Source of the DNA: an uncultured Collinsella sp.
GTDB taxonomy: Bacteria > Actinomycetota > Coriobacteriia > Coriobacteriales > Coriobacteriaceae
DNA length: 59,581 nucleotides
Direction of reading: 5' to 3'
NCBI GenBank assembly: GCA_900541195.1
Contig: UQIY01000006.1
Span: forward strand, 1 to 59,581
The position numbers were made by a program, and so were the translations under genes. The notes beneath the pieces were generated by a model that made no database searches, was not told the origin of the DNA, and worked only from the letters and a program-made list of their open reading frames with translations. Shown one piece after another: positions 40,282-49,095 of this stretch (positions are counted from its first letter, which is position 1; each line of letters opens with the position of its first letter).

Positions 40282-41856
40282 CTACAACTCGTACAGCGTG
40301 GTGAACTTGTCCTGCAGGTAGCTGCAGTAGTAGCGGGCATCGAACGCCATGCCGCACGCGCCCTTGATGAGCTCCGGCGCGTCCTTGGCGCGACCCCACT
40401 GCCAAATGTGTTCGCCCAGCCAGGCACGGACCGGTGTCAGATCGCCGCTCGCACAGGCGCCGTTGAGGTCGACACCGTCGCGGCACATGGCCGGCACAAA
40501 CATGGCGTCGTAGGCGCTACCCAGCGCATAGGTGGGGAAGTAGCCAAATGAGCCGCCGCTCCAGTGCGTATCCTGTAGGCAGCCGTGCGTGTCGTCGGGA
40601 ACGGGAATGCCCAGGTACTCATCCATAAAGCGATTCCAAAGCGCGGGGATGTCCTTGGCCGTGGCCTCGCCGGCAAACAGCATGCGCTCGATCTGGTAGC
40701 GCACCATAACGTGCAGCGGATAGGTGAGCTCGTCGGCCTCGGTGCGGATCAGCGAAGGCTGCGCGATGTTCACGGCGTGGTAGAGCGTGTCCTCGTCGAC
40801 GTCGCCGTAGACCTCGGGTGCGTGGCGGCGCAGCACCTCGAGCAGCGGTCCCATAAAGGCACGGCTGCGGCCCACGGTGTTCTCAAAGAAGCGGCTCTGG
40901 CTCTCGTGGATGCCCATGGAGGTGCCGCCCTCCAGGCAGGTGCGCGCATAGGCGGGATTGACGCCCAGCTCGTACATGGTGTGCCCCGCCTCGTGGATGA
41001 TGCTGTAGACGTTGGAGATGCAATCGTCCTCGTAGATGTGTGTCGCGATGCGCGCGTCACCCACGGCAAAGCCCTCGCTAAACGGGTGCTCGGTAAAGGC
41101 AAGCGTGGTGTCGTCCAGGTTCAGGCCGACGAGCTTCATCAGGTCGAAGCTCATGGCGCGCTGGGCGGCCTCGGGCACGCGGGCGTGCAAAAAGTCGGCA
41201 TCGGGCTGCTGGCCGCGCTCGCCGATGGCGTGCACGAGCGGCACGACCGTGGCCTTGACCTCCTCGCAAAACGCGTCGAAGCTCTTGGCGGAAAGGCCGC
41301 GCTCGTACTGGTCGAGCCAAACGTCGTATGGGTCGCGCTTGGGGTCCATGAGTTCGGCCTGATGCTTAAGTTGGGCGACGATTCTATCCACATAGGGCTC
41401 AAAGCTCGCCCAGTCATTGGCCGTCTTGGCCTTGTGCCACACGGCGTCGGCCTCGCAGGTGAGCCTGGTCCAGGCCTCGGCCTCCTCGGTGGGAATGACG
41501 CTCGCTTCGCGCTGGTCGCGGCCGAGTACGCGGATCTCGTTGAGCAGCTGCGGGTCGTCGATCTTGCCGCCGGCGACGGTTTCGCGTGCCAGCGAGCGCA
41601 CAAGTTCGACAGACTTTTCGCTGGTCAGGAGCTTATGATGCTCGCCGGCAAGGGTGCCCATGGCGTCGGCGCGCGCTGCGGCGCCGTTGGCGGGGGCAAT
41701 GGTCGCGCCGTCAAACTCGGCAATCTTGAGCAGGTACTCGCGGGTCCACAGCTTGCCCTCGAGCTTGCGGAATTTTTTGACGGCCTTATCGACCTTCATG
41801 CCTTTGGGCGTCTTGCCCGCTGCGGGCTCGGCCTTCTTATCGTGCTTCTTTCCCAT
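40282..41856 (-). CDS. M32 family carboxypeptidase (Taq-like)
   Basis: 524 aa, the usual size of M32 metallocarboxypeptidases, cytoplasmic peptidases that trim C-terminal residues. The zinc motif HEAGH is at residues 288-292 (SIIHEAGHTMYELG), followed by the family signature GIHESQSRFFENTVGRS whose Glu is the third zinc ligand. The N-terminus is extended by about 30 Lys-rich residues. The start follows AAGGATATGGT. Monocistronic and divergent from pheST. Confidence 0.92.
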   Translation of the reverse strand: MGKKHDKKAEPAAGKTPKGMKVDKAVKKFRKLEGKLWTREYLLKIAEFDGATIAPANGAAARADAMGTLAGEHHKLLTSEKSVELVRSLARETVAGGKIDDPQLLNEIRVLGRDQREASVIPTEEAEAWTRLTCEADAVWHKAKTANDWASFEPYVDRIVAQLKHQAELMDPKRDPYDVWLDQYERGLSAKSFDAFCEEVKATVVPLVHAIGERGQQPDADFLHARVPEAAQRAMSFDLMKLVGLNLDDTTLAFTEHPFSEGFAVGDARIATHIYEDDCISNVYSIIHEAGHTMYELGVNPAYARTCLEGGTSMGIHESQSRFFENTVGRSRAFMGPLLEVLRRHAPEVYGDVDEDTLYHAVNIAQPSLIRTEADELTYPLHVMVRYQIERMLFAGEATAKDIPALWNRFMDEYLGIPVPDDTHGCLQDTHWSGGSFGYFPTYALGSAYDAMFVPAMCRDGVDLNGACASGDLTPVRAWLGEHIWQWGRAKDAPELIKGACGMAFDARYYCSYLQDKFTTLYEL

Positions 41857-41989
41857 ACCATATCCTTGATCTCGCAGGTCGCCCGTCGCACGCGGCGGCG
41901 CGGCCAGTTTGCACAGCTACCTGCCTTGTACCCAGCACGAACAAAACGGAACGCGGCGATACACCCAAACAATGTGGTATCCTGTAGCC

Positions 41990-42275
41990 CAATGCGTTGA
42001 CGGAGAGGGTTTTGCCCGCCGCGTCGCCGGCAAGAGAGGGAAGGTCATGGGCTGTAAGCCTTCCTGCGGTGGCAAGGGCCAAGCGTTCACTCCCGAGCAG
42101 CGACCTCAACGGGCGCGCGGCCAGTGGCGGCGATGTCCCCAGTAGGGAAGCCGTGAGCCTCACGACAAGGGGCAAAGAGTGGGCGCGGCGGGCCAGACAT
42201 CCGCCGGGTCAAACAAGGTGGTACCGCGGAATTCAACCGTCCTTGGGCAATACACATGCCCGAGGGCGGTTTTTT
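41990..42275 (+). ncRNA. T-box riboswitch controlling pheST
   Basis: The T-box core AAACAAGGTGGTACCGCGG is at 42211-42229, and a terminator stem ACCGTCCTTGGGCA/TGCCCGAGGGCGGT with TTTTTT follows at 42236-42275. Upstream, a large stem I region (from about 41990) contains a candidate Phe specifier TTC at 42086-42088 followed by A. Uncharged tRNA-Phe should stabilise the antiterminator and switch on pheST. The -10 is probably TATCCT (41978-41983). The specifier assignment is tentative. Confidence 0.92.
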
Positions 42276-42361
42276 GTTACCGAACCGGGCCGCGTTTTCA
42301 CAACGTCAGACGGCGGCAGCCGCCTCGGCAAGCGGGGAGCGCGAGAGACGAAAGGGAAGAC

Positions 42362-43438
42362 ATGAGTCTGATTGATGATCTGGTCAAACTCGAGGAAGAG
42401 GCCAAGGAGCTCGTTGCAGGCGCCGACGACGCCGCAAAGCTCGAGGCCGCGCGCGTTGAGCTGCTCGGCCGCAAGGGCCGCATCACCGGCCTGATGCGCA
42501 TGATGGGCAAGCTCGCCCCGGAGGATCGTCCCATGATGGGCAAGCGCGCCAACGAGATGCGCCAGCTGATCGAGGGCATGCTCGACGAGCGCACCACCGA
42601 GATGAAGGCCGCCGCCCTCAAGCACGCACTCGAGCACGAGGCCGTCGACATCACGCTGCCGGGCATCCGTCCGCAGATCGGTCACCAGCACCTGATCAAG
42701 CAGATCATCGAGGAGGCCGAGGACATCTTCTGCGGCATCGGCTACACCGTCGAGTCCGGCCCCATGGTCGACACCTCCTACTACAACTTCACTGCGCTCA
42801 ACGCCCCCATGGATCACCCGAGCCGCTCGGCCCGCGATACCTTCTACGTGGTCGACAACAACCCCGGCAGCGTCGCGCACCCCGAGGCTCACGCCCATGG
42901 CGAGTCCGACGTGCTCCTGCGCACCCAGACCTCGGGCGTGCAGATCCACACCATGGAGTCGCAGAAGCCGCCCATCTACATGATCTGCCCGGGCACCGTC
43001 TACCGTCCCGACACGGCCGACGCCTGCCACCTGCCGCAGTTCAACCAGATCGAGGGCCTGGTCGTCGACGAGGGCATCACCTTTGGCGATCTTAAGGGCA
43101 CGCTCGACTACTTTGTTAAGTGTATGTTTGGCGAGGATCGCAAGACGCGCTACCGCCCGCACTTCTTCCCCTTCACCGAGCCGAGCTGCGAGGTGGACGT
43201 GAGCTGCCACGTGTGCGGCGGCAAGGGCTGCAACTTCTGCAAGCACAGCGGCTGGATCGAGATCCTGGGCTGCGGCATGGTCGACCCCAACGTCCTTATC
43301 AACTGCGGCATCGACCCCGAGAAGTACACCGGCTTCGCCTTTGGTATTGGCGCCGAGCGCGTCGCGGCCCTGCGCTACGACCTGCCCGACCTGCGAACCC
43401 TGATGACGGGCGATATGCGCTTCTTGAACCAATTTTAG
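42362..43438 (+). CDS. pheS: Phenylalanine-tRNA ligase alpha subunit
   Basis: 358 aa, normal length. Forms the alpha2-beta2 enzyme with PheT. The N-terminal coiled-coil arm is followed by the class II catalytic core: motif 1 region (HQHLIKQIIEE), motif 2 with FNQIEGLVVDE, and motif 3 with GFAFGIGAERVAALRYDLPD. The Cys-rich loop CHVCGGKGCNFCKHSG replaces part of motif 2/3 spacing as in many Gram-positive PheS. The start follows AAAGGGAAGAC, about 85 nt after the T-box terminator. A 163-bp gap with a long hairpin separates it from pheT. Confidence 0.97.
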   Translation: MSLIDDLVKLEEEAKELVAGADDAAKLEAARVELLGRKGRITGLMRMMGKLAPEDRPMMGKRANEMRQLIEGMLDERTTEMKAAALKHALEHEAVDITLPGIRPQIGHQHLIKQIIEEAEDIFCGIGYTVESGPMVDTSYYNFTALNAPMDHPSRSARDTFYVVDNNPGSVAHPEAHAHGESDVLLRTQTSGVQIHTMESQKPPIYMICPGTVYRPDTADACHLPQFNQIEGLVVDEGITFGDLKGTLDYFVKCMFGEDRKTRYRPHFFPFTEPSCEVDVSCHVCGGKGCNFCKHSGWIEILGCGMVDPNVLINCGIDPEKYTGFAFGIGAERVAALRYDLPDLRTLMTGDMRFLNQF

Positions 43439-43444
43439 GCTTGC

Positions 43445-43531
43445 CCAGGCACCCCATCTTGGCGTTCAAACCGTCGCTCGCGTACCTTTAGTACGCGTCG
43501 CTCCTCTTTCACGCCAACCTGGGGTACCTGG
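43445..43531. repeat. Structured intergenic element D-like hairpin, copy 3
   Basis: Nested stem between pheS and pheT: CCAGG/CCTGG, CCCCA/TGGGG, TTGGCGT/ACGCCAA and inner GCGTAC/GTACGC (43480-43496). The central part (CGTCGCTCGCGTACC through CTCCTCTTTCACG) matches the middle of copy 1 (926-1066). No T-run follows; it may tune the pheS:pheT ratio by RNA processing rather than end transcription. Confidence 0.75.
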
Positions 43532-43601
43532 ACAACCCTAAGGCGAACGTCTTCATTTGATATTTCCTCCCTATGCGGAGATTAAGAACTAGGAGAGCTA
43601 C

Positions 43602-46055
43602 ATGCGCGTTTCTTACGACTGGCTCAAGACCATGATCGATATTCCGGAGGATCCCAAGACCCTTTCGGACGAATATATCCGTACCGGCACCGAGGTCGAG
43701 GCGATCGACACCGTGGGCGAGTCCTTCGACCACGTGGTGACTGCCAAGGTGCTCACCAAGACCCCGCATCCCGATAGCGACCACATGTATGTGTGCTCGG
43801 TCGACGTGGGCGACAAGAACCTCGACGCCGACGGCAACCCCGCTCCGCTGCAGATCGTCTGCGGCGCGCAGAACTTCGAGGCCGGCGACCACATCGTCAC
43901 GGCAATGATTGGCGCTGTCCTGCCCGGCGACGTCAAGATCAAGAAGAGCAAGCTTCGCGGCGTCGTGTCCATGGGCATGAACTGCTCTGCGCGCGAGCTC
44001 GGCCTGGGCGGCGACCACTCCGGCATCATAATCCTGCCCGAGGACACGCCCTGCGGCATGCCGTTTGCCGAGTACGTGGGCTCGAGTGATACCGTGCTCG
44101 ACTGCGAGATCACGCCCAACCGTCCCGATTGTCTGTCCATGATCGGCATGGCCCGCGAGACCGGCGCCATCTTCGACCGCGATTTCCACGTTGAGCTGCC
44201 CGCCATCAAGGCCGAGACCGGCCGCGCGACCGACGACGAGCTTTCGGTCGAGATTGCCGACGAGGGCCTGTGCGACCGCTACGTCGCCCGCATCGTGCGC
44301 AACGTGAAGGTCGGCCCCTCGCCCGACTGGATGGTCAAGCGCCTCAACGCCCTGGGCGTGCGCCCGCACAACAACATTGTCGATATCACCAACTACGTGA
44401 TGATGCTCACCGGTCAGCCGCTGCACGCCTTTGACCTGGACACCTTTGCCGAGCGCGATGGCCGCCGTCGCGTGGTGGTCCGCGCCGCCCAGCAGGATGA
44501 GAAGTTCACGACGCTCGACGGCGAGGAGCGCACGCTCGACGCCGGCATGGGCCTTATCACCGACGGCGAGCGTCCCGTGGCATTGGCCGGCGTTATGGGC
44601 GGCATGGATTCCGAGATCGAGGACGACACCGTCGACGTGATGGTCGAGAGCGCCTGCTTCAACGCCGGTCGCACCTCGCACACCAGCCGCGATCTGTCGC
44701 TGATCTCCGACGCCTCCATTCGCTTTGAGCGCCAGGTCGACGAGACCGGCTGCGTGGACGTCGCCAACGTTACCTGCGCGCTCATCGAGGAGATCGCCGG
44801 CGGCGAGGTCGCTCCCGGCTACGTGGATGTGTTCCCCGCGCCCAAGACCATCGACAGCATTAAGCTGCGCCTGGCCCGCGTGCATGCCATCTGCGGCGCC
44901 GACATCGAGCCTGACTTTATCGAGCGCTCGCTCACCCGCCTGGGCTGCACCGTCGAGCGCGACGGCGAGGACTTTATGGTCACCCCGCCGAGCTTCCGTC
45001 CCGACCTGCCGCGCGAGATCGACCTGATCGAGGAGGTCCTGCGCCTGTGGGGCATGGGCCGCGTGACGGCGACCATTCCGGCTGCCAAGAACCACATCGG
45101 CGGCCTGACCCGCGAGCAGAAGCTCACCCGTAAGGTCGGCGAGATCCTGCGCGCCTGCGGTCTCAACGAGACCACGACCTTTGGCTTTGCCGCCCCGGGC
45201 GACCTGGAGAAGATCGGTATGTCCACCGAAGGCCGCGGCTGTCCCGTGGTGCTCATGAACCCGCTGGTAGCCGAGCAGACCGAGATGCGTCGTTCGCTGC
45301 TGCCGGGCCTGCTGCAGTCCGTTGCCTATAACGAGGCCCACGGCACGCCCAACGTGCACCTGTACGAGGTCGGCAGCCTGTTCCATGGCCGCGAGAACGC
45401 CAGCCTGCCCAAGGAGACTAAGTCCGTGGCGGGCGTGCTCTCGGGCCAGTGGAGCGAGCAGTCTTGGACCATGAAGTACCGCAAGCTGCGCTTCTTCTTT
45501 GGCAAGGGCATTGTCGAGGAGCTGCTCGCCCAGCTGCGCATCGAGAAGGTTCGCTTCCGTCCCGTCGAGGGCGAGGGCTACGCTTTCTTGCAGCCGGGTC
45601 GTGCGGCCGAGGTTCTGTCCGGCGGCACCGTGCTGGGCTGGGTCGGCGAGATCCACCCCGAGGCGCGCGAAGCCATGGGCATCGACGAGGTCGTCGTTGC
45701 CTTCGAGCTCGATCTGGACAAGCTGATCAAGGGCGCCCGCAACCAGGAGAACTACCGCGAGTTCTCGCAGTATCCTGCCGTTGAGCACGACCTTGCTATC
45801 GTGGTCGACAACGCTGTGACCTGCGAGGATCTTGAGCGCCGCATTACCAGCGCCGGCGGCAAGCTGCTCGAGGGCGTGCGCCTGTTCGACGTCTACCGCG
45901 ATCCCATCCGCATCGGAGCGGGCAAGAAGTCCATGGCCTTTGCGCTTACGTATCGCTCCGACGACCACACGCTCACCAGCGAAGAAGTCGAGAAGGCGCA
46001 CCAGAAGATCGTCACCAAGGTATGCAAGGGCGTAAACGGCGAGGTCCGCGGATAG
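43602..46055 (+). CDS. pheT: Phenylalanine-tRNA ligase beta subunit
   Basis: 817 aa, full length. Domains in order: B1 (MRVSYDWLKTMIDIP), EMAP/tRNA-binding fold (about 40-150, ending KSKLRGVVSMGMNCSAREL), B3/4 editing domain (around 210-380), B5 (about 400-470), the catalytic-like core and a C-terminal ferredoxin-fold anticodon-binding domain (YPAVEHDLAIVVD). The start follows CTAGGAGAGCTAC. It should be cotranscribed with pheS from the T-box promoter. Confidence 0.97.
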   Translation: MRVSYDWLKTMIDIPEDPKTLSDEYIRTGTEVEAIDTVGESFDHVVTAKVLTKTPHPDSDHMYVCSVDVGDKNLDADGNPAPLQIVCGAQNFEAGDHIVTAMIGAVLPGDVKIKKSKLRGVVSMGMNCSARELGLGGDHSGIIILPEDTPCGMPFAEYVGSSDTVLDCEITPNRPDCLSMIGMARETGAIFDRDFHVELPAIKAETGRATDDELSVEIADEGLCDRYVARIVRNVKVGPSPDWMVKRLNALGVRPHNNIVDITNYVMMLTGQPLHAFDLDTFAERDGRRRVVVRAAQQDEKFTTLDGEERTLDAGMGLITDGERPVALAGVMGGMDSEIEDDTVDVMVESACFNAGRTSHTSRDLSLISDASIRFERQVDETGCVDVANVTCALIEEIAGGEVAPGYVDVFPAPKTIDSIKLRLARVHAICGADIEPDFIERSLTRLGCTVERDGEDFMVTPPSFRPDLPREIDLIEEVLRLWGMGRVTATIPAAKNHIGGLTREQKLTRKVGEILRACGLNETTTFGFAAPGDLEKIGMSTEGRGCPVVLMNPLVAEQTEMRRSLLPGLLQSVAYNEAHGTPNVHLYEVGSLFHGRENASLPKETKSVAGVLSGQWSEQSWTMKYRKLRFFFGKGIVEELLAQLRIEKVRFRPVEGEGYAFLQPGRAAEVLSGGTVLGWVGEIHPEAREAMGIDEVVVAFELDLDKLIKGARNQENYREFSQYPAVEHDLAIVVDNAVTCEDLERRITSAGGKLLEGVRLFDVYRDPIRIGAGKKSMAFALTYRSDDHTLTSEEVEKAHQKIVTKVCKGVNGEVRG

Positions 46056-46165
46056 GGCTTGCGCTGGGAGCGTAGGGCCTGACGGCGGTTGCTGTGGGCT
46101 CTGCGTGACCGCGGTGTTCGGAATAAGGCACCGTTGATCCTGCATATATGACACGCGCATTACAT

Positions 46166-46201
46166 AACGGCGTGCTGCTTTGTCGGCAGCACGCCGTTTT
46201 G
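46166..46201 (+). terminator. Intrinsic terminator after pheT
   Basis: AACGGCGTGCTGC pairs with GCAGCACGCCGTT across the loop TTTGTCG and is followed by TT. The loop supplies the -35 of the next promoter. Confidence 0.85.
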
Positions 46202-46246
46202 CTATGATAGCCCGCGGCGTGTTACGAATCTGACAATGCGTAACAC
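46180..46246 (+). promoter_or_regulatory. Promoter and NikR-like operator of the ECF metal transporter
   Basis: TTGTCG (46180-46185) and TATGAT (46203-46208) are 17 bp apart. Directly downstream is the inverted repeat GTGTTAC-N14-GTAACAC (46219-46246), the form described for NikR nickel-responsive repressor sites outside enterobacteria (from memory). Its position over the transcription start fits repression at high nickel. Confidence 0.65.
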
Positions 46247-46303
46247 TGACAAGGTGATTTAAGCGGCGTTGCAATTCTGTGCGTCGACAACCGGGAGGCG
46301 TAT

Positions 46304-47386
46304 ATGCACATTCCAGACAACTACCTGTCTCCGCAAACCGATGCCGTCATGGCGGTGGCGATGGTGCCTGTTTGGGTCCACTGCATCAAAAAGGTGCGCG
46401 CCACGCTCGATCGCGAGCATATGGCTTTCCTGGGCATTTGCGCCGCGTTCTCCTTTTTGCTCATGATGTTTAACGTGCCGCTGCCCGGCGGTACCACTGG
46501 TCACGCCGTTGGTGGCGCGCTCATCGCACTGCTGCTGGGTCCCGAGGCCGCGGCTATCGCTGTCTCGGTCGCGCTGGCGCTGCAGGCGCTGCTGTTTGGC
46601 GACGGCGGCGTTCTGTCGTTTGGCGCCAACTGCTTTAACATGGCCTTTGTGCTGCCGTTTGCCGCTGCTATCGTGTTCCGTGCGCTCAACAGCCGTCTGC
46701 ACGACAAGAGCTGGGGCACCTCGGTTTCTGCCATCGTGAGCGGTTGGGTCGGCCTGTGCCTGGCGGCCCTGTGCGCGGCAATCGAGTTTGGTATTCAGCC
46801 GATGCTCTTTACCAACGCTTCGGGCGCGCCGCTGTACTGCCCCTTCCCGCTGTCCGTGGCTATTCCGGCCATGTTGATCCCGCATATGCTGGTTGCCGGC
46901 GTGATCGAGGGCGTGGCGACGGCCGCCATCTACGGTTTCATTAAGAAGACGGCGCCGAGCATTATCGTCGGGTCCGAGGCCGTCGATGGCCAGCTTGCCG
47001 CCGATGGTACCGCCAAGAAGACTTCCCTGATTCCCACGCTCATTCTGGTCGCCGTGCTCGTGGTGGCCACGCCGCTGGGCCTGCTGGCCACCGGAGACGC
47101 CTGGGGCGAGTGGGACGCCGAGGGCGCCGCGACTGCCGTTCAGGAGGCTGGCGACGACAGCCTGCAGGCTTCGGTCGGCCTCGATACTCCGACCTTTGCC
47201 GACGCGCTGCCCACGGGTGATTACCTGCAGGCCTATTCCGAGGAACAGGGCCTTGGCTTTGCCGGCCAGGCTGCCATGTATATCCTTTCCGGTGTGATTG
47301 GCGTGGCGGTGCTCACCATCGCATTCCGCCTGATCTCGCTGACGGTCAAGGAAAGCGGTGCTCATGGCAATAGCCGAGCTGCCTAG
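46304..47386 (+). CDS. cbiM: ECF cobalt/nickel transporter substrate-binding component (CbiM/NikM with CbiN-like tail)
   Basis: 360 aa. The N-terminus MHIPDNYLSP carries the metal-binding Met1-His2 of CbiM/NikM. About seven membrane segments follow, with the loop FGDGGVLSFGANCFNMAF typical of the family. Residues from about 240 add two membrane segments and a loop that resemble CbiN/PDGLE-type components, so M and N functions are probably fused. The NikR-like operator upstream suggests nickel rather than cobalt. The ATG follows GGGAGGCGTAT. The next gene overlaps its 3' end. Confidence 0.9.
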   Translation: MHIPDNYLSPQTDAVMAVAMVPVWVHCIKKVRATLDREHMAFLGICAAFSFLLMMFNVPLPGGTTGHAVGGALIALLLGPEAAAIAVSVALALQALLFGDGGVLSFGANCFNMAFVLPFAAAIVFRALNSRLHDKSWGTSVSAIVSGWVGLCLAALCAAIEFGIQPMLFTNASGAPLYCPFPLSVAIPAMLIPHMLVAGVIEGVATAAIYGFIKKTAPSIIVGSEAVDGQLAADGTAKKTSLIPTLILVAVLVVATPLGLLATGDAWGEWDAEGAATAVQEAGDDSLQASVGLDTPTFADALPTGDYLQAYSEEQGLGFAGQAAMYILSGVIGVAVLTIAFRLISLTVKESGAHGNSRAA

Positions 47387-48200
47387 CTGGCTTGCGGTCG
47401 AGCAGCGTTACGAGCCCGCGGGGGCTCGGCATCGTGTGATGCAAAAGAATGTCCTGCACCTGGCGAGCCTGCTTGAGCGGGTTCGCCTGGGTGGAGGCGT
47501 ACACGAGGGCGGGTCGATGGTCGACCGCGCCCTTTCTTGCGTTTCGGCTCCGGTACGCCTGGTGGGGATGTTCGTTTGCGTCCTGTGCGTGTGTCTGTCG
47601 CAGAGCCCGCTGTACCTCATGTTGATGGCGGCCATTGCGCTGGTGCTCGTTGCCGTGCGCCCCGTACGCGGGCTGCGCGCGACTTTTGTGCCGGCGTTGG
47701 CTGCCGCGGGGCTCGCGGTGGTTCTGGCGCTGCCCGCCTTGCTGCTGGACGCTTCTGCCGCGGGCGCCATGCTCAAGATTGCGCTCAAGACCTTTATTAA
47801 TGTGTCGCTGGTGCTGGGCGTTTCGTGGACCCTCACGTGGAGCCGCATGTCGTCGGCGCTCAAGATGCTGCATCTACCCGACGAAGTTATCTTTACGTTC
47901 GATATGGCGCTCAAGCACATCGAGGTGCTGGGTCGCACGGCGCACAATCTGTGCGAATCGGTCATGCTGCGCAGCGTTGGCCGTGCGCCTGAGGGATTTT
48001 CGCGTACGGATTCGATCGCGGGTATCATGGGCATGACCTTTATCAAGGCGATGGAATGCAGCCGCGCGATGGACGAGGCTATGCTTTGCCGCGGCTTTGC
48101 CGGCGCGTATCCGGCGCCCGCACGCGCCGGGTTTGGCTGGCGCGATACGGTTTACGCGGCCGGCGTGGCGCTGCTGGCAGTGTTATGCGCCGTGCTGTAG
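47358..48200 (+). CDS. cbiQ: ECF transporter transmembrane component (CbiQ-like)
   Basis: 280 aa. Couples the M component to the ATPase. Several membrane segments, plus the two Ala-Arg-Gly-like coupling helices expected: SVMLRSVGRAP and MLCRGFAGAYP. GTG at 47358 lies 5 bp after AGGAAAG inside cbiM; an ATG two codons later (47364) is a possible alternative. The order M-Q-O and the overlap support one operon. Confidence 0.88.
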   Translation: MLMAIAELPSWLAVEQRYEPAGARHRVMQKNVLHLASLLERVRLGGGVHEGGSMVDRALSCVSAPVRLVGMFVCVLCVCLSQSPLYLMLMAAIALVLVAVRPVRGLRATFVPALAAAGLAVVLALPALLLDASAAGAMLKIALKTFINVSLVLGVSWTLTWSRMSSALKMLHLPDEVIFTFDMALKHIEVLGRTAHNLCESVMLRSVGRAPEGFSRTDSIAGIMGMTFIKAMECSRAMDEAMLCRGFAGAYPAPARAGFGWRDTVYAAGVALLAVLCAVL

Positions 48201-48244
48201 TGCGGGCGGCCGAGCCGTCGATGTGAGTAGGGAAGGGCGACGTT

Positions 48245-49015
48245 TTGACGATCGATATGAAGAGTGCGGCGGGCACGAACGGTGCGGGCGGCGCCGAGAC
48301 CACGCCGCTCATCGAGCTGTGCGACGTAGTGTTCTCCTATGCGGGACACACGGTTGTCGACGGTGTGTCGCTGCGGGTCGATCGTGGGGAACTCGTTGCC
48401 CTGCTCGGTCCCAACGGCTGCGGTAAGACGACGATTATGCGCCTTATTAACGGCCTTGAACTCGCGGACGCAGGGGCATACCTGTTTGACGGGCATGTGA
48501 TCGATGCGGCGTTTCTAAAGGATTCCGCTGTCGCTCAGCGTTTTCATCAGCGCGTGGGCTTTGTGTTCCAGAATGCCGACGCCCAGCTGTTCTGTGCTAC
48601 GGTGGGCGAGGAAGTTGCCTTTGGTCCCGCGCAGATGGGGCTGCCGGCAGACGAGCTCGAGCGCCGCGTGCGCGATGCCATGGGGCTGTTCCAGGTTGCC
48701 GACCTTGCCGACGCCTCTCCCTATCAGCTCTCGGGCGGGCAAAAGAAGCGCGTTGCGCTGGCTGCGGTGGTGTCGATGAACCCGGATATCTTGGTCCTCG
48801 ACGAGCCTACCAATGGGCTCGACGAGGATTCATGTGACATCGTGGTCAACTTCTTGCTGGCCTACGTCGCGGCGGGTAAGACGGTCTTGATGAGCACACA
48901 TCACCAGGATTTGGTGCGACGCCTGGGTGCCCGTGCAATCTATATCGATCGATATCACCATGTGGTCGAGGCGCCTTCGCCGTCGTATGGAACCGAAAGC
49001 GGTGCTACGGACTAG
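48245..49015 (+). CDS. cbiO: ECF transporter ATP-binding protein (CbiO-like)
   Basis: 256 aa ABC ATPase. Walker A GPNGCGKTT, Q-loop FVFQNADAQL, signature LSGGQKKR, Walker B ILVLDEPTNGLDE and the H-loop STHHQD are intact. It energises the CbiM/CbiQ importer. The start is a TTG 7 bp after AAGGG; the next ATG (48257) has no fitting ribosome binding site. Only one ATPase gene is present, so it should act as a homodimer. Confidence 0.93.
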   Translation: MTIDMKSAAGTNGAGGAETTPLIELCDVVFSYAGHTVVDGVSLRVDRGELVALLGPNGCGKTTIMRLINGLELADAGAYLFDGHVIDAAFLKDSAVAQRFHQRVGFVFQNADAQLFCATVGEEVAFGPAQMGLPADELERRVRDAMGLFQVADLADASPYQLSGGQKKRVALAAVVSMNPDILVLDEPTNGLDEDSCDIVVNFLLAYVAAGKTVLMSTHHQDLVRRLGARAIYIDRYHHVVEAPSPSYGTESGATD

Positions 49016-49060
49016 TTGCTGCGTAGAGCGTGCGTAGCTGCCCGCGTGGCTCTGCCGTGA

Positions 49061-49069
49061 TGGTATAGT
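49061..49069 (+). promoter_or_regulatory. Extended -10 promoter (TGGTATAGT)
   Basis: TGN directly precedes TATAGT (49064-49069), 26 bp before the start codon of the phospholipase-like gene. An extended -10 can replace a -35, and no -35 is seen. Confidence 0.5.
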
Positions 49070-49095
49070 TATCCAGGTTTTTATGGGGGGTGGCT

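Noticed and set aside
43509..46274. A 921-residue minus-strand frame opposite pheT
   Set aside because: Shadow of pheT with no domain and biased composition; pheT itself is unambiguous.
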